DNA of 64,000 nucleotides from Gammaproteobacteria bacterium (GCA_012103475.1 WLWS01000002.1:682081-746080); one strand, 5' to 3'; counted from the stretch's first letter, positions 9,345 through 18,860 are shown. Notes: a model not told the origin generated them from the sequence alone. Numbers and translations: made by a program.

Positions 9345-9562
9345 GATTTGCTTTCATCTGGTGGTGCGAATCTATCCACATAAAAGACTTCACCATTTTC
9401 CCGGGCACTTTTGAATTCTTCTCTAACCTTTTTCGCTTTAGCCCATCCGATCACAGTAAAAAACATAAATTTTAGAAGTCGAAAATTACGTAACTGCCGT
9501 TGTAGGAAAGTCGCTTCTTCAAGACAAAATTGCTCTGAAAATGTTTTGTAGGGTTTAGGCAT
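9341..9562 (-). CDS. Small protein coupled to the Fe-S gene
   Basis: 73 residues, unrecognised. It is basic in the middle and contains one hydrophobic stretch (LLKFMFFTVIGWAKAKK) too short for a confident membrane helix. Its stop overlaps the start of the QueG-like gene (ATGA), which strongly supports that it is translated and co-expressed. It may be a partner or membrane anchor of the Fe-S protein; this is a guess from context. Confidence 0.6.
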   Translation of the reverse strand: MPKPYKTFSEQFCLEEATFLQRQLRNFRLLKFMFFTVIGWAKAKKVREEFKSARENGEVFYVDRFAPPDESKS

Positions 9563-9639
9563 TTTTATTGTTTTTAAGAGTCTCAGTTCAGGTATTATTC
9601 ATGTTAAACCAATAAGATATATCCAGTATAGAAAAAAAT

Positions 9640-11259
9640 ATGTCAACATCGCCGATAATCGTCGCCAGCACATCAGAAATTGCTTTACCTTATGAGCAAA
9701 GGACGATTCCTGCACTCCTCAAGCAGCAGTCTGGCCGCTACACAGATAAAAAACTGATCACTTCTGGTGATTTCTCAAATAGCTACGCACAGGTTCTCGA
9801 AAACACAGCCCGTCTCGGGGCGATGTTTGTTCATTATGGTGTTAAGAAAGGCGATCGGATAGTTGTCATGTCCGCAAATCGTCCTGAGGTACTCGAACTT
9901 TTTTTAGCCTGTGCATGGACAGGCGCTATTTTTACGCCTGTTAATACGGCCGCCCGTGGCGAACAGCTGCGTCATGTCATTGCTACGGCCGATCCTGAAG
10001 TGATCGTTATTGAGCAAGAGCTTTTGCATCATCTACAAACATATAGTATCGAGACTCCCTCGCTTTCTCATTTGTGGATAATGGATTTGAAAGACGATAA
10101 GCCTCTCTGGAACAATGTTGAAGTTTCTAATTTACCAGCCCCAATGGAAGCCATTCCGGCCGTTGATATTCTACCTTCTGATCCTCTGACAATAATCTAT
10201 ACATCCGGCACAACTGGCCCTTCCAAAGGCGTGCTTTGCTCACATTCACAGTTCTGCTGGTGGGGACACTATGGTGTTCACTACATGGGCATTACGGAAG
10301 ACGATGTACTTTTTACTGTGCTGCCCTTTTTTCACACTAACGCCATCTCTGCCCTCTGCCAGACTTTAATGGCTGGTGCCAGCTACACTTTTGAAAAACG
10401 CTTTTCAGCCTCAAAATTCTGGCGACAGGTAACGAACTATAAAGCGACTGTGACCTACCTGTTAGGCACGATGTCTCATATTCTTCTGGATCGGGATGAA
10501 TCTGAATACAAAGCAGAGCATCAAGTAAGGATCGCTTTATCTGCCGCTACTTCTGCTCCTGTGGTTGAAGCGTTCAGGGAACGCTTTGGTACCCACCTCA
10601 TTGACGGCTACGGATCAACAGAAACTAATCACATCATGTCTACTAATATTGGAAGCTTTGAACCCGGCACTATGGGACGACTGGTTGACGACTTTGAAGT
10701 AATGGTTGTCGACGATAACGATATCCCAGTCACCGACGATGAAGCCGGTGAAATGCTGGTACGCAACAGGATCCCGGACACAGTTGCACTTGGTTATTTT
10801 GGCAATCCGGAAGCGACAATCGAAAGCCGCAAGAATCTCTGGTTCCATACAGGTGATCGAGTTATTCGTCGTAGCGATGGCGTTTTCCTGTTCGTTGATC
10901 GAAAAAAAGACGCCATCCGTCGTCGAGGAGAGAATATCTCATCGCACGAAGTCGAATCAGCCATTATCGGCCATCCTTCGGTGAATGCCGTAGCCGTTGT
11001 CGGTACCGCATCTGAAATCGGTGAAGAGGAAGTAATGGCATTTATCGTTCTGGGAAAAGATAAAGCAATGGACCCGATTGAAATTATGCGTTATCTGGAG
11101 CCCCACCTTGCTTACTATGCCATACCAAGGTATATCGAATTTCTGGATGAGTTGCCAGTCACGGAAAATGGAAAAGTAAGAAAAACTGTACTTCGCGACT
11201 TCGGTGTACGAGCCAGCACCTGGGATAGAGAAGCTGCCGGAATTAGACTCAAACGTTGA
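9640..11259 (+). CDS. AMP-forming acyl-CoA ligase (CaiC-like)
   Basis: 539 residues of the adenylate-forming (ANL) superfamily: activation of a carboxylic acid with ATP, then thioesterification to CoA. Motifs in order: P-loop 'TIIYTSGTTGPSKG', 'DGYGSTETNH', 'WFHTGDRVIRRSDGVFLFVDRKKDAIRRRGENIS' (hinge Asp/Arg) and the catalytic Lys region 'PVTENGKVRKTVLRD'. The 'RRRGENISSHEVE' stretch resembles crotonobetaine/carnitine-CoA ligase and related short-chain or aromatic acid ligases. It is divergent from the 73-aa/Fe-S pair. An acyl-CoA dehydrogenase and a CaiB/BaiF transferase occur elsewhere in the window, but not in one operon, so the substrate is open. Confidence 0.88.
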   Translation: MSTSPIIVASTSEIALPYEQRTIPALLKQQSGRYTDKKLITSGDFSNSYAQVLENTARLGAMFVHYGVKKGDRIVVMSANRPEVLELFLACAWTGAIFTPVNTAARGEQLRHVIATADPEVIVIEQELLHHLQTYSIETPSLSHLWIMDLKDDKPLWNNVEVSNLPAPMEAIPAVDILPSDPLTIIYTSGTTGPSKGVLCSHSQFCWWGHYGVHYMGITEDDVLFTVLPFFHTNAISALCQTLMAGASYTFEKRFSASKFWRQVTNYKATVTYLLGTMSHILLDRDESEYKAEHQVRIALSAATSAPVVEAFRERFGTHLIDGYGSTETNHIMSTNIGSFEPGTMGRLVDDFEVMVVDDNDIPVTDDEAGEMLVRNRIPDTVALGYFGNPEATIESRKNLWFHTGDRVIRRSDGVFLFVDRKKDAIRRRGENISSHEVESAIIGHPSVNAVAVVGTASEIGEEEVMAFIVLGKDKAMDPIEIMRYLEPHLAYYAIPRYIEFLDELPVTENGKVRKTVLRDFGVRASTWDREAAGIRLKR

Positions 11260-11360
11260 ATCTTCTTATCTGATTGCAGATCTCAGAAAATCTTGAAGAC
11301 TTTACTAAGGATGAATACTTTTTAACTGCCCTGAAACAATATTGAAAAATCCGAAGATAT

Positions 11361-11882
11361 TTATTTTTCATCGACTACAGCAATGGCAGTGATTTCCACC
11401 AAAAACTGTGGAAAAGAAAGCTTTTCAATTCCGAGTAAAGTATTGGCTGGTAAGTGTTCAGGATCAAAAAACTGCTTCATTGCTGCCTGGTAGGCAGGCA
11501 ACTTGTCTGAACTCCAGTCAACCAGATAAATTTCAAGACGCACGACATCACGCATGCTGGCACCAATTTCCATCAATGCTGTTTGAATGTTGCTTAATGC
11601 CTGAACCATTTGTTTTTCCAGGTTATCGCCACCGACCAGATTCCCATCTTTATCACGTGCAGTTTGCCCGGAGATATAAACCGTTTTTGCACGAGTTGAA
11701 GTGACAACCTGGGAAAGATGATACTTAGTCAGGTCAGGTAGTCCTTTCGGCTGTATGTATTCAATTCTGCTATCAGCAGATACTGTATGTAGTGGCAATA
11801 AAAAAAGAACTAATGCTAGTGAAATCAGAAAATTGACGGGCAATGTCAATCTAGCGACGCTGATAGGATGTATATATTGCAT
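11361..11882 (-). CDS. Exported RidA-family protein
   Basis: 173 residues, of which the last 135 form a RidA/YjgF/UK114 domain ('VVTSTRAKTVYISGQTARDKDGNLVGG', 'QMVQALSNIQTALMEIGASMRDVVRLEIYLVD', 'ANTLLGIEKLSFPQFLVEITAIAVV'). Cytoplasmic RidA deaminates reactive enamine/imine intermediates; many paralogues lack this activity. Here a hydrophobic leader (LISLALVLFLLPLHTVSA) indicates export to the periplasm, as in a subset of RidA-like proteins. The usual catalytic Arg near the C-terminus is replaced in this stretch (VEITAIAVV), suggesting a non-canonical role. It is followed by a 128-base gap to the YkvI-like gene. Confidence 0.85.
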   Translation of the reverse strand: MQYIHPISVARLTLPVNFLISLALVLFLLPLHTVSADSRIEYIQPKGLPDLTKYHLSQVVTSTRAKTVYISGQTARDKDGNLVGGDNLEKQMVQALSNIQTALMEIGASMRDVVRLEIYLVDWSSDKLPAYQAAMKQFFDPEHLPANTLLGIEKLSFPQFLVEITAIAVVDEK

Positions 11883-12010
11883 AAAACTCTCCCAGATTTA
11901 TGAAATCGTACTCAAATTGTCTTAGCAGTGTCTGCCTAAATAATAGTTACAACTAAAATACGACAGGAATCAACTGAAAAGCTATATAAGGTTGCCACTG
12001 CGGCCTGGAG

Positions 12011-13099
12011 TCAGGCTTCATTGGCGCGCACTATTCGATATACGCCAACAGTCAACAGAGGACCCACAAACATTAACAGGAAGAACCAGGCATAGGATTG
12101 GGCTGCAATCATTATCAGTTCAACCAGTCCTATTTTGGCCAGTAATGAGGCTATCACCAGTAATATGAATGCTGTTATTGGCCGTAGTTTTTGCGGCATT
12201 TCTTTGTTACGTGAGCGATAAAGGCTGGCTAAACGTTCGTTAACAGCGTGAATGACTCCGGTACCCGTTTCTATCAGAGTACCTATCAGAACTATCTGAA
12301 AGAAAAGTTGAAACCATCTGGCATTGAGTGCCTCCAACATAAAGTTCGACGGCAACACGACATCTTTTATAGTCGGATACTGACTCAGCATGATCAGATA
12401 AAACAGAATTCCGGGGATTATGGCAATGGGGCCAACCAGACTACCGGCAATAATCGCCTGCCGGCGAGTTTTGATGTGATGAAGAGCAAATAACACCGCG
12501 GGCATCATACTAAGCTGCAGACCGGCATAGGCTGTGCCATTTTTAAGCCAGTTACTGCCTGTTGCCGGTTCTGCCAGACTCGTGGATATATTCTCCCCGA
12601 ATTCTCGAAAGGCCCAGATAAAAAAGAATATGTAAGTCACATAAAGTACAAACGACCAGAATGACAGAACCCTCTCCACAAGTGCACTACCCCAGAACAC
12701 AAGTGTCGCGATAGAAACCATCAGGAAAATGGTGCCGCTAGCGTAAGGTAAGCCGAAGGTTTGAGAGAAAATCTCACCTGCGGCTGAGCCCATAAGTCCA
12801 AAGAAAATAGCAAGGCTGGAGAGGAAGCCAATCTCCCATATCCACCAGGCACGACCGAGCAATAACTGAAAGAAGCTTCTATAGTCGTATGCCCGATAGA
12901 TCCGGGCTAACTCGAAACTCAGGATCGCACTGATACTGATGATCGGAATCGGTAGAAGAATGAGCGCCAGTAATCCTTCTTTCGGACCAAGACTTAAAAA
13001 GAAAACCGAAAGCTCCTGTCCGGTGCCATAACCACCAGCAACTATTATCGACTGAAATACGACCCCGGGAAGCAGAAATATCAAGAAAATTCTTTTCAT
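12011..13099 (-). CDS. YkvI-type integral membrane transporter (APC superfamily-like)
   Basis: About 362 residues with ten or more hydrophobic helices, beginning 'MKRIFLIFLLPGVVFQSIIVAGGYGTGQELSVFFLSLG'. The glycine-rich first helix and general layout match the YkvI-like membrane proteins of the APC/LeuT-fold superfamily. The track start at 13138 is a TTG that would overlap the upstream exported-protein gene by 22 bases; I prefer ATG 13099, although neither start has a strong Shine-Dalgarno. Likely translationally linked to the upstream gene. Substrate unknown, perhaps a small amine or amino acid as in related carriers. Confidence 0.7.
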   Translation of the reverse strand: MKRIFLIFLLPGVVFQSIIVAGGYGTGQELSVFFLSLGPKEGLLALILLPIPIISISAILSFELARIYRAYDYRSFFQLLLGRAWWIWEIGFLSSLAIFFGLMGSAAGEIFSQTFGLPYASGTIFLMVSIATLVFWGSALVERVLSFWSFVLYVTYIFFFIWAFREFGENISTSLAEPATGSNWLKNGTAYAGLQLSMMPAVLFALHHIKTRRQAIIAGSLVGPIAIIPGILFYLIMLSQYPTIKDVVLPSNFMLEALNARWFQLFFQIVLIGTLIETGTGVIHAVNERLASLYRSRNKEMPQKLRPITAFILLVIASLLAKIGLVELIMIAAQSYAWFFLLMFVGPLLTVGVYRIVRANEA

Positions 13100-13116
13100 A
13101 GTAGAACTGAGTTCAT

Positions 13117-13986
13117 TTATTTGTTCGTTACTGGGCAAGCGCGACCGGGTTCGGCCTCGCCACTGGTTTTAAATCTAAAAAAGGTCAGCGTGGCATAAGT
13201 CGAAATACCCGGGACTCCCTGGTATGTTTCAACATCCGCGGTAGCCTGTTCAACTATCAGGGTATAGTCGAGACCAGGCTCCAGGGTTTTGCCGGGCACA
13301 ATGTAATGTCTATCCTCAAAAGTCAGATAATCACCCTGGTAAGGTCGACCGCTATGAATCACACTCTTGCCATGACAATCGAAACCAAGCACAAAAATCA
13401 GATCAGCTAATTCACTGCCTATAGCTTTGGTATTGCCAGGCATAGGCTCCCAGTTTATTCGCCAGTCATACTCTGCATTGATAATCGCATTGTCTATTCT
13501 TTTCTGAGCCTGCAACAAACTTACTCTGGCCGCACGTGGCATATCCTCTGTCGTTACTCGTTTTTTCAGTGTAAGAAATTGATTCATGTTTCCACTTTGT
13601 GTTTCATAGTCGAATATATAGACACCATCAGGATGAGCTTTATGCAATTCTTCTGCGTTTTGAACACGAGCACCGTGAGCAAGAAAAGCCAGACCTTCAT
13701 TATTGAATGTTAATACCTGGTTGGGTTTAGCCGCGCTTGTAAGCGTGCCTCCAACAATCCGACGGCCGGTTTTCGGCATAATTTCAGCGACAAAATGATA
13801 GTCTCGTAATGTAACCTCGCCATCAACATGCTGATTAAAAATCGCCATTTTTGCCAACACCAGAAAAAGTACATCATCAGCAACCGGATTAATCACGTTA
13901 TTTGGGTTCTCAACAGCGACTAAACTGCTGCAGAAAAAAAAGATGTAATTCAGACTGCCGTATACAACCAGGTTTTTAAATTTCAT
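13117..13986 (-). CDS. Exported protein of unknown function
   Basis: 289 residues; I do not recognise the family. The N-terminus 'MKFKNLVVYGSLNYIFFFCSSLVAVE' is a signal peptide. The mature part is mixed alpha/beta with no obvious catalytic signature; two cysteines (FDCHGK and RACPVTNK near the C-terminus) could pair in the periplasm. It sits directly upstream of the YkvI-like carrier on the same strand with an 17-base gap to its preferred start, so it may be a periplasmic partner of that transporter. It follows deoC only by strand, with about 40 bases between. Confidence 0.65.
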   Translation of the reverse strand: MKFKNLVVYGSLNYIFFFCSSLVAVENPNNVINPVADDVLFLVLAKMAIFNQHVDGEVTLRDYHFVAEIMPKTGRRIVGGTLTSAAKPNQVLTFNNEGLAFLAHGARVQNAEELHKAHPDGVYIFDYETQSGNMNQFLTLKKRVTTEDMPRAARVSLLQAQKRIDNAIINAEYDWRINWEPMPGNTKAIGSELADLIFVLGFDCHGKSVIHSGRPYQGDYLTFEDRHYIVPGKTLEPGLDYTLIVEQATADVETYQGVPGISTYATLTFFRFKTSGEAEPGRACPVTNK

Positions 13987-14025
13987 GAACGACAGCGTTA
14001 GTCTATTAGTAGTCGCCAGAAAACA

Positions 14026-14706
14026 TTAGTAGCCGCCGGAACTTTCTTTATCAGCATCACCAACTATGGTCAGCCCTGAACTAGTGCCAAGACGATTTGC
14101 ACCGGATTCTACCATTGCTCTGGCCGTTTCATAATCACGAACACCGCCACTCGCTTTCACACCGATATCAGGCCCGACCGTCTGCCTCATCAATCTGACG
14201 TCTTCCAGGGTCGCGCCGGAAGTCGAAAATCCACTGGAGGTTTTGACGAAATCGGCTCCCGCACTGACACAAAGTTCGCAGGCTTTTTTCTTCTCCTCAT
14301 CGTTGAGCAAACAGGTTTCCAGAATAACCTTAACAGTCCTTCCTTTTGCTGCTCCCACAACCGCACTGATATCTTTCTCGACTTTGTCCCAATCCCCGCT
14401 TTTCAGCAGGCCCACATTGATAACCATATCAACTTCATCTGCACCCTGATCAACCGCCACACCGGTTTCTATTGCTTTGATTGCTGACTCATTCCCACCC
14501 AGAGGAAAACCGATCACGGTACACACTTTGACACTTGTATCTTTCAGAAGTGTTGCCGCCAGATGGACGTAGCTGGGTAAGATACAGACAGAGCAAAAAC
14601 CAGCCGTAATGGCTTCATCGCATACTTGCTCAACCATGGCAGCTGTTGACTCTGGCTTCAATAATGTGTGGTCAATCAGGGCTGCTATTTCTTTATTCGT
14701 GTTCAT
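14026..14706 (-). CDS. deoC: Deoxyribose-phosphate aldolase
   Basis: 226 residues, the length of short-form DeoC. It splits deoxyribose-5-phosphate into glyceraldehyde-3-phosphate and acetaldehyde, the step after DeoB. Core motifs: '[12 protein letters not shown]', '[14 protein letters not shown]', '[17 protein letters not shown]', '[10 protein letters not shown]', Schiff-base Lys in '[16 protein letters not shown]' and '[14 protein letters not shown]'. The end '[13 protein letters not shown]' is standard. It is separated from deoB/deoD by about 8.5 kb and lies on the opposite strand, so the deo genes are split into two units here. P450 starts upstream 28 bases away on the same strand. Confidence 0.95.
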   Translation of the reverse strand: MNTNKEIAALIDHTLLKPESTAAMVEQVCDEAITAGFCSVCILPSYVHLAATLLKDTSVKVCTVIGFPLGGNESAIKAIETGVAVDQGADEVDMVINVGLLKSGDWDKVEKDISAVVGAAKGRTVKVILETCLLNDEEKKKACELCVSAGADFVKTSSGFSTSGATLEDVRLMRQTVGPDIGVKASGGVRDYETARAMVESGANRLGTSSGLTIVGDADKESSGGY

Positions 14707-14733
14707 AGGTTTCCTGTAAAGAGCTTAATTTGC

Positions 14734-15954
14734 CTACCATGATACCGGCAGAGTCTTTAAACCCCTACTGGTAATGCCGGGCCTGAACTCTGGATTATCG
14801 TCTATCAGTCTTAACTCGGGCATTCTTTTCAGCACGCTGGAAAACATTATGTCCATATTCAGACGTGCCAGATGATTGCCGAGGCAAAAATGTGCGCCAA
14901 TTCCGAAAGCGAGGTGACGGTTTGGCTCCCGTCTGATATCGAAAGTATCGGCATTCGGAAATTGCGCCGGGTCACGATTAGCAGAGGCGTAAAGTATCCC
15001 GAATTTTGTACCTTTCTCATATAGCACACCTTTATATTCCACATCCTCAGCAAGAAAACGATGAAAGTAGGGTAGCGGAGGATCATAACGTAACATTTCC
15101 TGCACAGCCGTCTGAATCAACTCTGGCTCCTGTCTCAATTGTCGCAACTGTTCTGGATGCCGTAACAAAGCAAGTAAACCATTACCGCTCACATCGATGG
15201 TTGAACCATGACCTCCGGCGAGAATTAATATGCAGGTAGATATCAGTTCGTCACGATTCAGTTTGCCTTCAGATTCTGCATGAATTAGTTCAGATAACAA
15301 ATCATCTTCAGCTTGCCTTCGGCGTTCTTCAATAAGCACGAGCAAATAATCAGCAAATTCCCTGGTCGTATCTTCAGCAAGCTGGATATGTTCTGCCGTT
15401 CTCTCAGGCTCAAAGACCTGTACGATATTCTCCGACCATATCCGTAATCGGGCTCGATCGGGTTTCGGAATACCGAGCAGCATGCCGATGACATGACCCG
15501 GGATTTGTGCGAAAAATTCTTCAACAAAATCAGCTTCCTTTTTATCAACAATGATATCGAGGCACTCACTGACACGCTCCTGTACGAGATTGCGTAGACT
15601 GTGAACGCGGGCCGGGGTAAAGATACGAAAGACCAGTTTTCTCAGGCGATCATGAGTTTCTCCTTCTGATTCCAGTATACTGAAACGGACATAAGCACTT
15701 AGATTTGGCGTACTGTCCCAGTTTTCCATTTTTTTGTGCTCAGCAACATCCTTTGCTGGCAAAATATGGTCCAGAGTTCTTACCAGTCGCGAATCATTGA
15801 CCAAAGTGGCAATATCCTCGTAACAACTAAGCAGGTAGGCATCCCAGTCTTTGAAATAAAACACGGGCTGTTGTTCGCGTAATTGTTTGTATACCGCGTA
15901 AGGGTCTTGCGCAAATTCTGCCGAGAAGGGTTGAAAACTTAACTCGTTTGACAT
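14734..15954 (-). CDS. Cytochrome P450 (soluble bacterial type)
   Basis: 406 residues, no membrane anchor, as for bacterial class I P450s that receive electrons from ferredoxin. Heme-binding loop 'FGIGAHFCLGNHLARLN' supplies the cysteine thiolate; the K-helix ExxR is in 'QEMLRYDPPLPYFHR'; the I-helix oxygen-activating segment is 'LILAGGHGSTIDVSGN', with the Thr in its usual place. No ferredoxin or reductase gene is adjacent. Substrate is not readable; terpenoid or fatty acid oxidation would be typical of this CYP style. It is divergent from the LOG gene, with 87 bases between the starts. Confidence 0.92.
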   Translation of the reverse strand: MSNELSFQPFSAEFAQDPYAVYKQLREQQPVFYFKDWDAYLLSCYEDIATLVNDSRLVRTLDHILPAKDVAEHKKMENWDSTPNLSAYVRFSILESEGETHDRLRKLVFRIFTPARVHSLRNLVQERVSECLDIIVDKKEADFVEEFFAQIPGHVIGMLLGIPKPDRARLRIWSENIVQVFEPERTAEHIQLAEDTTREFADYLLVLIEERRRQAEDDLLSELIHAESEGKLNRDELISTCILILAGGHGSTIDVSGNGLLALLRHPEQLRQLRQEPELIQTAVQEMLRYDPPLPYFHRFLAEDVEYKGVLYEKGTKFGILYASANRDPAQFPNADTFDIRREPNRHLAFGIGAHFCLGNHLARLNMDIMFSSVLKRMPELRLIDDNPEFRPGITSRGLKTLPVSW

Positions 15955-16041
15955 TTTAATACCGTAAATTAAATATCTATTTTATGAATAAACGAATGTT
16001 ATTATATAGGCATATAAAAATTAAAGCGGGATCAGATTAGT

Positions 16042-16632
16042 ATGACTAAAAAGATCAAGCGCATTTGTGTGTTTTCAGGATCAAGCCCCGGCGGACGACC
16101 CGAGTACACTGAAGCGGCCATCGCTCTCGGACGCGAGCTGGCAAAAAATGATATCCAGCTGATATACGGTGGTGGTGATGTCGGTTTAATGGGAGTGATT
16201 GCCGATACAGTGATGTCCTCTGGTGGTCAGGTAACAGGCATAATTCCGGAATTTCTTGCGAAAAAGGAAGTTGCTCATAACGAATTAACCGAGTTACATA
16301 TCGTTCAGTCCATGCACGAACGCAAGGCAATGATGTCGGAATTGGCAGATGCTTTCATTGCCATGCCGGGCGGTATCGGCACCTTTGAAGAGCTCATTGA
16401 AGTCTTAACCTGGCAACAACTCGGCATTCAGTTCAAACCCTGCGCCCTACTCAACACCGCCGGCTACTTTAAACACTTGCTCGCACAATTAGATCACGCT
16501 GTCGATGAAGCTTTTTTAAAACCGGTTCATCGACAAATGTTACTGGTTAAATCAGAGTCCGCAGAAATCGTGAATGAGATTATGGCCTACCGCCACAGCC
16601 ATGAAGACAAGTGGATGGGTGACAGAACCTGA
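16042..16632 (+). CDS. LOG-family nucleoside 5'-monophosphate phosphoribohydrolase (TIGR00730)
   Basis: 196 residues with the family hallmarks 'FSGSSPG', 'IYGGGDVGLMGVIAD' and the active-site 'MPGGIGTFEELIEVLTWQQLG' (PGGxGTxxE). Proteins of this family release a base from a nucleoside 5'-monophosphate (cytokinin riboside phosphate in plants, AMP or other NMPs in bacteria). Complete length. It is monocistronic and convergent with the acyl-CoA dehydrogenase gene, 13 bases away. Confidence 0.92.
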   Translation: MTKKIKRICVFSGSSPGGRPEYTEAAIALGRELAKNDIQLIYGGGDVGLMGVIADTVMSSGGQVTGIIPEFLAKKEVAHNELTELHIVQSMHERKAMMSELADAFIAMPGGIGTFEELIEVLTWQQLGIQFKPCALLNTAGYFKHLLAQLDHAVDEAFLKPVHRQMLLVKSESAEIVNEIMAYRHSHEDKWMGDRT

Positions 16633-16645
16633 AGGTCTGAGTCAC

Positions 16646-17830
16646 TTACAGACGCTGTGACATAAAATACTTGAGTACTTCGTTAGCGCCGCCAATGATG
16701 GGAAATACCATCGCGTCACGAAGGTATTTTTCCACAGGGTAATCTTTCATATATCCTGCCCCGCCCATTATCTGCATGGCATTCACGGTAACCCGCCGAG
16801 CCATTTCGGCCGGATAAACCTTGGCTAAATTGGGTAACAAGGCGCCCTCTGAACTTTCATTCGTGCATTGCCAGGCGACCCGGCGTACCAGCAGGCGAGA
16901 CATCTCTATATCCGCTTTCATATCGACCAGCATATTGCCGACGGCTTGATACTTACCGATAGCCTGACCCCAGATCTCGCGTTCTTTGGCGTATTCAAGT
17001 GCCATTTCATAGGCCGCTCTGGCAACACCGACGGCCTGACTTCCCAGACCCATACCGTTCGAATCATAAATCGCATTCAGGGTGGCAAAGCCGCCGCCTT
17101 CTTCGCCAAGCATGTTGTCCTTTGTCAGACGCATATCCTCGTAAATATGCTCCCCGTTCATGGAAGAACGGGTACCCATTTTGTTTTCTATGGTGCCAAT
17201 TGAAAAGCCGGGGGTATCTGCAGGAAACATAAATACCGAGCAGGATTCTGCGTTGGGTTTGGTCGTATCGGTTCGGGCCAGGCAACCATAAAGACCGGCG
17301 ACACCGGCATTACTGGAATACACTTTCCTGCCATTAACAACATAATCATCGCCCTCTTTCCTGGCGTGAGATCGGGTTCCCAGTTTAGGATCGGGAAGCG
17401 GGCAAAAAATCTCACTGCCACCTGCCGGCTCAGTTGCACCAAAACCTATCAACTGGGTACCCGTTTCGTCTTCCGCTATGGGTCTTAACCAGCGTTCGCA
17501 TTGTTCTTCAGTTCCGGTTTTGGAAATCAATTCTGAAATTGACATGCAGACATGGAAGGCATTGGCCGTGCCCAGATCGGCAACGGCTAACTCCTCAAGC
17601 AAAATGGCGTAATCGAGTGGCGTCGCTCCTATGCCACCGTATTTCTCCGGGATCAAAAGAGAGTGAAAACCGAGTTCAAAACCTTTTTTGATTACCTCTT
17701 TAGGGTAAGTCTTGTGAGGATCAGTTTCATTATCCAACGCTGCGGCAATCGGTTTAATTTCGTTTTCCGCAAAACGCCGTGCTACATCCTGTAGCTGTTT
17801 TTGTTCTTCTGACAACTCGAAATCAATCAT
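16646..17830 (-). CDS. Acyl-CoA dehydrogenase
   Basis: 394 residues of the FAD acyl-CoA dehydrogenase family: N-terminal helical domain 'FELSEEQKQLQDVARRFAENEIKP', FAD/substrate segment 'IGFGATEPAGGSE', 'VNGRKVYSSNAGVAGLYG', and C-terminal 'QIMGGAGYMKDYPVEKYLRDAMVFPIIGGANEVLK'. It oxidises an acyl-CoA to the 2-enoyl-CoA and passes electrons to ETF. An insertion after 'SEIFCPLPDPKLGTRSHARKEG' is a little longer than usual. The DapA-family gene lies upstream on the same strand with a 61-base gap. Confidence 0.93.
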   Translation of the reverse strand: MIDFELSEEQKQLQDVARRFAENEIKPIAAALDNETDPHKTYPKEVIKKGFELGFHSLLIPEKYGGIGATPLDYAILLEELAVADLGTANAFHVCMSISELISKTGTEEQCERWLRPIAEDETGTQLIGFGATEPAGGSEIFCPLPDPKLGTRSHARKEGDDYVVNGRKVYSSNAGVAGLYGCLARTDTTKPNAESCSVFMFPADTPGFSIGTIENKMGTRSSMNGEHIYEDMRLTKDNMLGEEGGGFATLNAIYDSNGMGLGSQAVGVARAAYEMALEYAKEREIWGQAIGKYQAVGNMLVDMKADIEMSRLLVRRVAWQCTNESSEGALLPNLAKVYPAEMARRVTVNAMQIMGGAGYMKDYPVEKYLRDAMVFPIIGGANEVLKYFMSQRL

Positions 17831-17891
17831 AACTTCATCAACACCCTTAATTGATTAACTTTTTCCCGAAAACATTTTTTCCTGCAGTTCC

Positions 17892-18860
17892 TTACACAAG
17901 CCCGGCTTCTGCAAGACGCGTATCAATCGCGTTTTTTGTGAAGTCATCAAGCAAATCGAATGGAGGTCTAACCGGACCACCTGGTAATCCGAGTTTTTCC
18001 GCCCAGTACTTTAAGGCGGTCAGAGGAAATACACCTTTACCCATCAGATAAGCTACCTGTGTCTGATGGAAGAGAATACGCATGGGCGACAATTCATTGA
18101 AAATTTTCATTGCTTCGTCTTCCTTGCCTTCCTTAAGTAAGCGCGTGTACTGAATCAGGCGGGGTTTTTCCGGGGTCTGAAAAAGTGCAGGAGCGAAATT
18201 ACAAAACTGAAAGGCCGTATCCGGCATATAACGCATCTGCTCTGGCCAGTAATCTTCGAAAGGATCGCCAATGACAATCTTGTCCCCTGCCAGTTCATAA
18301 GCTCTGAGGGTTTGATCGATGCTACCTATGCCCTGCTTGATACCACATATGTTTGGTATTTTCTCGGCAAGCATATTAATAGCCTGTGGAGAGAGCACGT
18401 ATCCGGTCGGGCGCGTATTATAGAGACAAATACCGATATCTACTCGATCAGCAAGATACTTGTAATAACGGTAAACACCATCATCAGAAGAGGAATTCGC
18501 GTAAGGGGTGCAATGCATAAGTGCATCACAGCCAACATCCTGAGCATGCTGGGCCAGTTCGACAGCCTGCATGATATTCGGATGGCTGCTATTGGCAATT
18601 AAAGGTACCCGCCCGGCCACGGTTTCTACCGCGACTTCATAAATTTTCTTGCGCTCTTCGACGCTGAAGGTGAGCCACTCGCCGCAGGCCCCATCACAAA
18701 TGATGGAGTCGACACCCATATCAATCTGTCTGTTTATCCAGGCCGCGGTGCCTTCATAGTCAATGCTGTAATCGTCATTGAGAGGCTGAATTATGCCGCC
18801 GCCGATTCCGGGCAAGTTCTCTCTAGCCCATTGTTTTGCTTCACCTTTCTTGTATTTCAT
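17892..18860 (-). CDS. DapA-family (DHDPS/N-acetylneuraminate lyase) aldolase
   Basis: About 322 residues from ATG 18860, preceded by GGAGA nine bases upstream; the track start at 18875 is a GTG. The TIM-barrel aldolase family condenses or cleaves pyruvate-type substrates through a lysine Schiff base. Seen: 'GIIQPLNDDYSIDYEGTAAWINRQIDMGVDSIICDGACGEWLTFSVEERK', tyrosine region 'ICLYNTRPTGYVLS', and Schiff-base Lys in 'NICGIKQGIGS'. The usual 'GTTGE' is 'GACGE', and the protein is longer than DapA (about 292), so it is probably a catabolic paralogue and not lysine biosynthesis. A symmetric GTATACcGTATAC element lies upstream. Confidence 0.85.
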   Translation of the reverse strand: MKYKKGEAKQWARENLPGIGGGIIQPLNDDYSIDYEGTAAWINRQIDMGVDSIICDGACGEWLTFSVEERKKIYEVAVETVAGRVPLIANSSHPNIMQAVELAQHAQDVGCDALMHCTPYANSSSDDGVYRYYKYLADRVDIGICLYNTRPTGYVLSPQAINMLAEKIPNICGIKQGIGSIDQTLRAYELAGDKIVIGDPFEDYWPEQMRYMPDTAFQFCNFAPALFQTPEKPRLIQYTRLLKEGKEDEAMKIFNELSPMRILFHQTQVAYLMGKGVFPLTALKYWAEKLGLPGGPVRPPFDLLDDFTKNAIDTRLAEAGLV

